Below, one piece after another: positions 1 through 3,891 of a stretch of DNA of 13,834 nt. Each line of letters starts with the position of its first letter. Positions within the stretch are counted from its first letter, which is position 1. The translations under genes and the position numbers were made by a program. A model generated the notes under the pieces. That model was not told the DNA's origin and searched no databases. It saw nothing but the letters and a program-made list of their open reading frames with translations. Source of the DNA: CAZAEL01 sp964484135 (GTDB lineage Bacteria > Elusimicrobiota > Elusimicrobia > FEN-1173); contig CAZAEL010000056.1 of the NCBI GenBank assembly GCA_964484135.1, positions 1-13,834 of the forward strand, in the 5' to 3' direction.

Positions 1-575
1 CGCCGGCCGCGGGGGGCCAGGCAGGAAAAGGTCAGGTGGAGGGGCAGCGCGCGCCCCTTTTTGAGGACCTGCGCCTTGGACATCCCGGAGAAGGGCGCCC
101 GGAGGGAAATCCGGTGTTTCAGCCCCAGCCGCACGGCCCGCTCCAAGGTCCGGAAGAAACGCGGCGTGCTGTCGGGGAAGGGGTTCCCGCGCAGCGTCCC
201 CAGGAAAAGCACGGGGACGCCGCGGAGGGCGCAGAAGACCGCGGCCTTGGACAAGAGGAGGAGGTTCCGTCCGGGGAGGTACACCGCCTCGTCCCGGGAG
301 GAGGCGCCCGGCACGTTCCGCGCCGTGAGGCTCCAGTGGGAGCCGTACACGTCCGCCGCGGGCACGTCCAGGACGGTCAGGGGTTTGAGCCTCCCCCGCG
401 GCAGGGCGCGGAGGAAGCGGCGCAGCCAGTGGAGTTCGGCCGCTTCCCAGGCCAGGCCGCACCGCAGGTACAGAGGATGGACCGTCTCGTATCGAGAGAG
501 GGCGGTTCCCAATAGGACGGCGCTGTCCAGGCCCCCGCTGACCAGAACGCAGGCGGAAGATGTCGAACGGGACAT
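1..575 (-). CDS. queC: 7-cyano-7-deazaguanine synthase (QueC/ExsB family), 3' end cut by window edge
   Basis: QueC converts 7-carboxy-7-deazaguanine to preQ0 with ATP and ammonia, in queuosine/7-deazaguanine synthesis in the cytoplasm. Seen: the ATG at 575-573 opens a frame that stays open for 191 codons to the window edge. The ATP-pyrophosphatase P-loop SGGLDS lies at residues 13-18, the family motif YLPGRN at 100-105, and an FPDSTPRFF stretch near 133-141 matches the QueC 'YPDC/R..F' region. A TFSC segment puts Cys185 where the first zinc-binding Cys of QueC is expected; the other zinc Cys would lie beyond the window. I chose this start because it places the P-loop close to the N terminus as in the family, although no clear Shine-Dalgarno precedes it. 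It diverges from tRNA-Val. No other queuosine gene is visible here. A related ExsB-type ATP-pyrophosphatase is the main alternative. Confidence 0.82.
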   Translation of the reverse strand, partial: MSRSTSSACVLVSGGLDSAVLLGTALSRYETVHPLYLRCGLAWEAAELHWLRRFLRALPRGRLKPLTVLDVPAADVYGSHWSLTARNVPGASSRDEAVYLPGRNLLLLSKAAVFCALRGVPVLFLGTLRGNPFPDSTPRFFRTLERAVRLGLKHRISLRAPFSGMSKAQVLKKGRALPLHLTFSCLAPRGR

Positions 576-628
576 AGGGAAAATTTACCAAATTTGCCGG
601 CTTTCCGCCCCTTCCCCGCCCCCGTTCG

Positions 629-657
629 TTTGAATGTTCCGCGAAATCTGCTACAAT
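629..657 (+). promoter_or_regulatory. Sigma70-type promoter for tRNA-Val
   Basis: TTTGAA at 629-634 (-35-like) and TACAAT at 652-657 (-10), separated by 17 bp, sit about 78 bp upstream of tRNA-Val. They lie in the divergent queC/tRNA-Val intergenic region. The -10 matches consensus at 5 of 6 positions, which stands out in such GC-rich DNA. Assignment is by pattern only. Confidence 0.55.
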
Positions 658-734
658 GACGTTTTCCTCTCTCTGTCCTTTGCTGTCGGAAGGCCGTGGC
701 GTTCCGGCGTCGGGTCCCGTCGTCGGTCAACGAG

Positions 735-806
735 GGGCGGTTAGCTCAGCGGTAGAGCATTGCCCTTACAAGGCAAGGGCCAGAGGTTCAAATCCTCTAC
801 CGCCCA
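735..806 (+). tRNA. tRNA-Val (anticodon TAC)
   Basis: Full cloverleaf by eye. The acceptor strands are GGGCGGT (735-741) and ACCGCCC (799-805), with discriminator A806. The D-arm contains TAGCTCAGC. The anticodon stem is TTGCC/GGCAA (760-764/772-776) with loop CTTACAA and anticodon TAC at 767-769, reading GUA and wobble valine codons. The T-arm is AGAGG/CCTCT with loop TTCAAAT. CCA is not encoded. A promoter lies upstream and a U-tract hairpin follows immediately. Confidence 0.95.
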
Positions 807-822
807 ATTTGGGAGGTTTTTT
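800..822 (+). terminator. Intrinsic terminator overlapping tRNA-Val 3' end
   Basis: The last bases of the tRNA acceptor strand (CC at 800-801, CCC at 803-805) can pair with GGG (811-813) and GG (815-816) across one G-A mismatch, followed by six T (817-822). The stem is short, so strength is uncertain. Its 5' arm is part of the mature tRNA, so tRNA folding and terminator formation would compete. Confidence 0.5.
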
Positions 823-903
823 CATAAAGGTTGGCCCGTTTTTGGGAGGGTCAGCGAAGCGTCGAGGGAGGGGGACACCCTTCCTTGAGGAGCCCCGACG
901 GTT

Positions 904-957
904 GGGGCCGTGGTGTGGCTCGGTTAACACGCCGCCCTGTCAAGGGCGCCGGCCCCG
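904..957 (+). pseudogene. tRNA-Asp-derived fragment lacking a T-arm
   Basis: Positions 904-945 match the 5' half of the intact tRNA-Asp (1101-1142) except for two substitutions, including the GTC anticodon (939-941). The match ends just after the anticodon loop. No T-arm follows. Instead CGGCCCC (950-956) can pair with the 5' acceptor strand GGGGCCG (904-910), followed by G957. CGCCC/GGGCG (933-937/944-948) can form an anticodon stem with a 6-nt loop. The simplest reading is a truncated tRNA pseudogene left by duplication; a retained mini-tRNA-like RNA is a less likely alternative. Confidence 0.6.
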
Positions 958-1100
958 GTCAAAGCGCCTGGGGCCCTTTGGGAACGTGGGCCGCCGGGCG
1001 CGGGCGCGGGTTCGTGAGCGCCCCGGACGGAGCAACATCCCGAAAATTTTTGTGTTGCGGAGGCGGACCGCGGGTTCCCGCGGGCTCCGCAGTCGTTTCT

Positions 1101-1178
1101 GGGGTCGTGGTGTAGCTCGGTTAACACGCCGCCCTGTCAAGGCGGAGACCGCGGGTTCAAATCCCGTCGACCCCGCCA
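1101..1178 (+). tRNA. tRNA-Asp (anticodon GTC), CCA encoded
   Basis: Acceptor strands GGGGTCG (1101-1107) and CGACCCC (1168-1174), discriminator G1175 as expected for Asp, and an encoded CCA at 1176-1178. The anticodon stem is CCGCC/GGCGG (1129-1133/1141-1145) with loop CTGTCAA and anticodon GTC at 1136-1138. The T-arm is GCGGG/CCCGT-type with loop TTCAAAT. Unlike the tRNA-Val and tRNA-Phe genes nearby it encodes CCA. No clear promoter lies directly upstream. Confidence 0.95.
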
Positions 1179-1212
1179 CTTTTCATAGACAGTCCTTTCG
1201 ATGGGATTTGAA
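1159..1212 (+). repeat. 54-bp direct repeat, copy 1 (contains tRNA-Asp 3' end)
   Basis: Identical over 54 bp to 1296-1349, 137 bp downstream. It begins inside the tRNA-Asp T-loop and runs through the acceptor 3' strand and CCA into 34 bp of flanking DNA. The ends are inverted: AAATCCCGTCGA at the left and TCGATGGGATTT at the right differ from perfect complementarity at one position. The layout resembles a tRNA-borne attachment site or the edge of a small repeat element. Confidence 0.9.
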
Positions 1213-1216
1213 GCCG

Positions 1217-1243
1217 ACCCGAGCGCTGCCGGTGGCAGGAGGA
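1217..1243 (+). repeat. 27-nt motif, copy A (structured)
   Basis: ACCCGAGCGCT, an 8-nt variable core, then CAGGAGGA. The same layout recurs at 1593-1619. The four differences between copies are all transitions and all fall in the core. In this copy CTGCC/GGCAG can form a perfect 5-bp stem with loop GGT. Confidence 0.7.
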
Positions 1244-1295
1244 GCGAGGGCGGCCGGCCCTCGGAGGACGCCGCGAGAGCGGCTGGGGGAGAGGG

Positions 1296-1349
1296 AAATC
1301 CCGTCGACCCCGCCACTTTTCATAGACAGTCCTTTCGATGGGATTTGAA
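1296..1349 (+). repeat. 54-bp direct repeat, copy 2
   Basis: Second copy of 1159-1212. It carries the tRNA-Asp T-loop remnant, acceptor 3' strand and GCCA without the rest of the tRNA. The bordering bases differ from copy 1 (G instead of C before it, A instead of G after it), so the exact repeat is 54 bp. The 83-bp spacer between copies holds the first 27-nt motif and no gene. Confidence 0.9.
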
Positions 1350-1350
1350 A

Positions 1351-1405
1351 TCAGGCGCAAATGCCGCGCCTGGGCCGAAAGGAATCTACCCACAAACTCA
1401 GATAA
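1351..1405 (+). repeat. 55-bp sequence flanking the gap, left copy
   Basis: Identical base for base to 1506-1560. It ends exactly where the run of N begins, which is the signature of two contig ends overlapping by a k-mer length and scaffolded without merging. Confidence 0.9.
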
Positions 1406-1505
1406 NNNNNNNNNNNNNNNNNNNNNNNNNNNNNNNNNNNNNNNNNNNNNNNNNNNNNNNNNNNNNNNNNNNNNNNNNNNNNNNNNNNNNNNNNNNNNNN
1501 NNNNN
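1406..1505. other. Assembly gap (100 N)
   Basis: A run of exactly 100 N, a conventional placeholder for unknown gap size. The identical 55-bp sequences on both sides suggest that the true gap may be zero, with the flanks one and the same sequence, or that a tandem repeat was collapsed here. Confidence 0.98.
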
Positions 1506-1560
1506 TCAGGCGCAAATGCCGCGCCTGGGCCGAAAGGAATCTACCCACAAACTCAGATAA
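1506..1560 (+). repeat. 55-bp sequence flanking the gap, right copy
   Basis: Starts at the first base after the N run and repeats 1351-1405 exactly. It contains an AGGCGC/GCGCCT hairpin (1508-1513/1521-1526) with a 7-nt loop, and leads into the hairpin series upstream of the six-cysteine gene. Confidence 0.9.
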
Positions 1561-1592
1561 ACATTGGCCAAAGCCAATGTTGCTGGGCAGCA

Positions 1593-1619
1593 ACCCGAGC
1601 GCTATCGGCGACAGGAGGA
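1593..1619 (+). repeat. 27-nt motif, copy B
   Basis: ACCCGAGCGCT and CAGGAGGA are exact matches to copy A with the same 8-nt spacing. The stem here is CTATC/GACAG: one base pair has changed in a compensated way (C-G in copy A, T-A here) and one pair is lost (A-C). This copy lies immediately upstream of a protein gene, whereas copy A lies between tRNA-end repeats. Confidence 0.7.
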
Positions 1620-1637
1620 CGATTCCAAAACAGCATT

Positions 1638-2060
1638 ATGCCCCAATTCTTCAAACGCAAAAGGCGCCGGCCCGCCGGCCCCAACAAAAACGAGCAGAAA
1701 GTTATGCGGGGCCAGGAGGCGGCCCGGCAGGAGCGTTCCGGCCTTCTGAGGGAGCGCTTTCCCGCCGTCCAGCGCCTGTCCGTCCGGCTCAACTTTTCCA
1801 CCCCTCAACAACACGCGCTCGACCAGGAGACCCGTTCCTTCGGGCCGGCGGACCCCTGCGATTTTTCCGCGACCTGTCCGGGCCGCTGCGGCGGCAAGGG
1901 GTCCTTTGACTTGGCCGCCAAGATCAACGCCGTCGTAGAGGGCCGGCAAACCCGGGCGGAGGGCAGCGGGGTGTGCCAGGAGCCTTTGTACGCGGGGGCG
2001 TCCGATGTCTGCGGTTTCCGGCTTTCGTGCGTCATAGAAGTCAACTACGCCGGCGACTGA
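1638..2060 (+). CDS. Small six-cysteine protein of unknown function
   Basis: A 140-residue protein I do not recognise. It starts with a very basic segment (residues 6-20, rich in K and R). A helical stretch follows to about residue 45, then a beta-rich part. Six cysteines lie at 74, 80, 84, 113, 125 and 131, in a CX5CX3C group with a CPGRCGG core and a later CX11CX5C group. Such spacing could bind zinc or form disulfides. No signal peptide or membrane helix is seen, so a cytoplasmic metal-binding protein is the more natural guess. The start rests on ATG 1638, with no well-placed Shine-Dalgarno; ATG at 1704 (Met23) is an alternative. A strong terminator follows, so the gene is probably a single-gene unit driven from the structured leader. 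That it is a real gene is supported by length, codon structure and terminator. Confidence 0.7.
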   Translation: MPQFFKRKRRRPAGPNKNEQKVMRGQEAARQERSGLLRERFPAVQRLSVRLNFSTPQQHALDQETRSFGPADPCDFSATCPGRCGGKGSFDLAAKINAVVEGRQTRAEGSGVCQEPLYAGASDVCGFRLSCVIEVNYAGD

Positions 2061-2086
2061 TTTAAGCGCAGCGAACCGATGATGAG

Positions 2087-2119
2087 AACCCGCGCGACGG
2101 ACATCGCGCGGGTTTTTTT
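2087..2119 (+). terminator. Strong intrinsic terminator after the six-cysteine gene
   Basis: AACCCGCGCGA (2087-2097) pairs perfectly with TCGCGCGGGTT (2104-2114), giving an 11-bp GC-rich stem with a 6-nt loop, followed by T to position 2119. This is the clearest rho-independent terminator in the window and separates the six-cysteine gene from the next transcription unit. Confidence 0.9.
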
Positions 2120-2137
2120 GCGCCGGCGGCCTTCCTC

Positions 2138-2168
2138 TTGCCAAACAACGAATCGATCATGGTAAAAT
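2138..2168 (+). promoter_or_regulatory. Probable promoter for the lysine-rich protein gene
   Basis: TTGCCA (2138-2143) and TAAAAT (2163-2168) resemble -35 and -10 boxes. The 19-bp spacer is longer than ideal. They fall in the only AT-rich patch between the upstream terminator and the gene start at 2216. Confidence 0.5.
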
Positions 2169-2203
2169 GAAGCCTATCCGGGAAACGCGTTTTTGATTTT
2201 CAA

Positions 2204-2211
2204 AAGGAGGT
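2204..2211 (+). promoter_or_regulatory. Consensus Shine-Dalgarno AAGGAGGT
   Basis: Perfect anti-16S complement ending 4 nt before ATG 2216. It is the strongest ribosome-binding site in the window, fixes the start of the gene and suggests high expression. Confidence 0.85.
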
Positions 2212-2215
2212 CTTT

Positions 2216-2653
2216 ATGGCGAAAAAGAAAGCGAAGAAGAAGGCCCCTGCCAGGAAAAAGCGGCCGGCCAAGGCCAAAAAACCGGCCCGCCGCGCCGCGG
2301 CCGCGAAAGCCAAGAAAACGCCTCCGAAAAAAGCGGCGTCGTCCAAGGTCCGGTCCGCGGCGGCGCCCAAGGAGCCGCCCCTCCCCTGGCGGCAGCCCCT
2401 CGCCGGCGAAAGGTACGTGGGGACGGTGGACGACTACTATTCCCACATCGGCGTGATGACCTTGACCCTGAAGGCGGCCTTGAGCGTGGGGGACCAGATC
2501 CACGTGCGGGGCCACACCACGGACATTCAACAGGGCGTCTCCTCCATGCAGGTGAACCACGCGGCCGTGGATAAGGCGGGGTCCGGCGCGGGCGTGGGCA
2601 TCAAGGTGGAGGGCAAATGCCGTCGGGGAGATTACGTTTATAAAGTCGGCTGA
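2216..2653 (+). CDS. Lysine/alanine-rich tail fused to a translation-factor-like beta-barrel domain
   Basis: A 145-residue protein in two parts. Residues 1-57 are almost only K, A, R and P, repeating KKA/AKK patterns like bacterial histone-H1-like tails, and should be disordered and nucleic-acid binding. Residues about 62-145 look like the EF-Tu domain-2 type beta-barrel seen in stand-alone 'translation elongation factor-like' proteins and at the C terminus of some U32 peptidases: VGTVDDYYSHIGV, then a VGDQIHVRGHTTD core, SMQVNH, and a closing GVGIKVEGKCRRGDYVYKV-type strand pair. There is no GTPase domain. Function is unknown. Binding of RNA, ribosomes or nucleoid is inferred from the basic tail plus barrel. 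It has an ideal ribosome-binding site and its own probable promoter, so it is likely abundant. It is preceded by a terminator and followed by a hairpin without a T-tract. Confidence 0.85.
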   Translation: MAKKKAKKKAPARKKRPAKAKKPARRAAAAKAKKTPPKKAASSKVRSAAAPKEPPLPWRQPLAGERYVGTVDDYYSHIGVMTLTLKAALSVGDQIHVRGHTTDIQQGVSSMQVNHAAVDKAGSGAGVGIKVEGKCRRGDYVYKVG

Positions 2654-2680
2654 CCGCGTCCCCTCCCCGGACGTCGGACG

Positions 2681-2710
2681 GGCCCGCGGGGAAAGGTCTT
2701 GCCGCGGGCC
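2681..2710 (+). repeat. 9-bp perfect hairpin between the lysine-rich gene and the redox operon
   Basis: GGCCCGCGG (2681-2689) pairs with CCGCGGGCC (2702-2710) around a 12-nt loop. No T-run follows, so it is not a standard intrinsic terminator. It could stabilise the upstream mRNA 3' end or act as a weak or factor-dependent terminator. Confidence 0.45.
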
Positions 2711-2749
2711 GCGGGGGCGGTGCCGCTCCATGCCGCGGAAAGGCGTCGC

Positions 2750-3397
2750 ATGAATTTTCAGCCTCTTGTCCCGCGTTCCGCGGCCAGACGCGCCGTGGCC
2801 GGGGCGTTGATCTTCGCCGCGCTCGTTGCCGCCGTCCACTTGGCGCGGCGGGGCCAATGGCTGGGCGGCCGCGACATCCCCGATTACCGGCGGAAGGGCC
2901 CCGCTTCGGCCCCCGTGCGCCTGACGGAGTTTTCGGACTTTCAGTGCCCGAACTGCGCCAAGGCCCAGCCGTTCCTGAAGGACCTGGCCGACCGCCACGC
3001 GGGGGAGTTGTCCCTGGCGTTCCGGCACCTCCCCCTCACCCGCATCCACAAGTGGTCCCTCCTCGCGGCCAAGGCCGCGGAGTGCGCCGGGTTGCAGGGG
3101 CGGTTCTGGGAGTACCATGACAGGCTGTTCGCGAGCCAGAAGGAATGGGCCACCGCCGAGGACGCCAAGCCCCTGTTCCGGAAGTACGCGGAAGAGCTGG
3201 GGTTGGACCGGGGCCGCTTTGAGGCGGACCTGGCGGACCCGGCCGTGGACCGGCTGATCGAGGAGGACCGTTTGGAGGCGAAGGCCCAGGACGTGAGCGT
3301 GACACCCACCTTTTTCATCAACGGCCGCCGCGCCGTGGGAGACACCCAGCTCCGGGCCTACGGGGAACGGTTCATCGAATTGGGGAAACGCCCGTGA
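2750..3397 (+). CDS. Membrane-anchored DsbA-like thiol-disulfide oxidoreductase
   Basis: A 215-residue protein. Residues 12-31 form one N-terminal hydrophobic segment (signal anchor), then the chain is extracytoplasmic. A thioredoxin-fold DsbA domain begins near residue 52 with EFSDFQCPNC. The active site CPNC is at 66-69 and the cis-proline loop VTPTFF places Pro186. The alpha-helical insert typical of DsbA/DsbG lies between. The family makes or reshuffles disulfides in exported proteins, or passes electrons to other periplasmic thiol proteins. A possible TTG start at 2699 was rejected: ATG 2750 has a GGAAAGG Shine-Dalgarno 6 nt upstream and gives a clean signal anchor. The stop overlaps the next gene's start (GTGA), so the MauE-like protein is very likely translated with it and may be its redox partner. 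Confidence 0.9.
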   Translation: MNFQPLVPRSAARRAVAGALIFAALVAAVHLARRGQWLGGRDIPDYRRKGPASAPVRLTEFSDFQCPNCAKAQPFLKDLADRHAGELSLAFRHLPLTRIHKWSLLAAKAAECAGLQGRFWEYHDRLFASQKEWATAEDAKPLFRKYAEELGLDRGRFEADLADPAVDRLIEEDRLEAKAQDVSVTPTFFINGRRAVGDTQLRAYGERFIELGKRP

Positions 3398-3891
3398 CGG
3401 CCGCCCTTTCTTTCCGCGGGAGCCGCGCCTTCGGGTGCGCGGCCTTGCCAGCCCGCCTGATGGCCGGAGGGGTCCTCGCGGTCTCCGGGTTCATTAAGCT
3501 CATGGCGCCCGCGGAGGAGCTGCTCGCGGCCGTGGATTCCTACCGCCTCCTCTCTTTCGCCGCGGCGACCTTCGTGGCGCGGACCCTGCCCTGGGCGGAG
3601 CTTTTCATCGGCGCCTGCCTGCTCCTGGGCTACGGCGTGCGCGCGGCCGCGCCCCTGGCCGCGGGTTTGTACGGCCTGTTCATCGCGGTCCTGGCCTCCG
3701 CCCTGTGGCGGAATCTGCCCTTGACCGGCTGCGGCTGTTTCGGCCGCCTGGGGCCCGCCCTGACGCCCGGTCAAGCCCTCTTCCTGGATCTTTTTCTGTT
3801 GACCGCGTCTGCGGCGGTTTTTGCGGACCCTCATCGGCTTTTGAGCCTGGACCGCTGGCTGGACCCGCCCAAGAACGGGGACAAGGCTTGA
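3394..3891 (+). CDS. MauE/DoxX-type redox-associated membrane protein
   Basis: A 165-residue integral membrane protein with four predicted helices, about residues 20-37, 60-80, 86-104 and 128-144. Between helices 3 and 4 lies the TGCGCFG motif with the Cys pair 113 and 115. This CxC-F signature is typical of MauE/DoxX-like proteins, which work with thioredoxin-fold partners. MauE is needed for disulfide maturation of methylamine dehydrogenase, but no mau structural genes occur here, so the role is more general. I infer membrane electron transfer to or from the DsbA-like protein encoded just upstream. The start is GTG 3394, overlapping the previous stop; no other start fits as well. The stop overlaps the aminotransferase start. 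Confidence 0.85.
   Translation: MTAALSFRGSRAFGCAALPARLMAGGVLAVSGFIKLMAPAEELLAAVDSYRLLSFAAATFVARTLPWAELFIGACLLLGYGVRAAAPLAAGLYGLFIAVLASALWRNLPLTGCGCFGRLGPALTPGQALFLDLFLLTASAAVFADPHRLLSLDRWLDPPKNGDKA

Larger units (their letters stand above)
807..1637. other. Protein-free, repeat-rich stretch around tRNA-Asp
   Basis: I see no credible protein gene here; frames crossing it are chance readings through tRNA sequence. It holds, in order: GC-rich hairpins (for example 861-889), a tRNA-Asp 5'-half copy (904-957), a further hairpin-rich spacer with a short tRNA-like piece (1062-1077), the intact tRNA-Asp, two copies of a 54-bp repeat containing the tRNA 3' end, two copies of a 27-nt motif, a 100-N gap between identical 55-bp flanks, and hairpins leading into the six-cysteine gene. 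Parts may be misassembled, because repeats near the assembler's k-mer length cluster here. Confidence 0.7.
1506..1637 (+). promoter_or_regulatory. Structured 5' leader of the six-cysteine gene (candidate)
   Basis: Several hairpins follow one another before the ATG at 1638: AGGCGC/GCGCCT; ACATTGGC-CAAA-GCCAATGT (1561-1580), a perfect 8-bp stem; TGCT-GGGC-AGCA (1581-1592); and the second 27-nt motif (1593-1619) with a near-complete CTATC/GACAG stem. I do not recognise it as a known riboswitch. AGGAGG at 1613-1618 is 19 nt from the ATG, too far for a normal Shine-Dalgarno, so it may be part of the structure instead. Regulation is inference. Confidence 0.35.

Noticed and set aside
1194..1212. Resemblance of TTCGATGGGATTTGAA to the conserved 5' region of tmRNA
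   Set aside because: It is explained by being the inverted copy of the tRNA-Asp T-arm. There is no tag reading frame or matching alanine-type acceptor.
656..1348. Long plus-strand frames across the tRNA-Val/tRNA-Asp region
   Set aside because: They read through two structured tRNA genes and the repeats, lack ribosome-binding sites and have composition unlike the real proteins here.
1159..1349. CRISPR array
   Set aside because: Only two repeat copies, one inside a tRNA, and no cas genes in the window.
1506..1637. Known riboswitch (glycine, cyclic-di-GMP, cobalamin, SAH, guanidine, preQ1)
   Set aside because: None of the fixed core sequences I remember for these classes is present, so I left it as an unassigned leader.
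1101..2060. Complete integrative element inserted at tRNA-Asp
   Set aside because: No integrase, excisionase, replication or cargo genes lie between or beyond the repeats. At most a scar can be claimed.
2699..2749. Upstream TTG start for the DsbA-like protein
   Set aside because: It would run through the hairpin at 2681-2710 and add a non-hydrophobic arginine-rich stretch before the signal anchor. ATG 2750 has a better ribosome-binding site.
3394..3891. Methylamine utilisation cluster
   Set aside because: Only a MauE-like membrane protein and a DsbA-like protein are present; no methylamine dehydrogenase subunits or maturation genes are seen.
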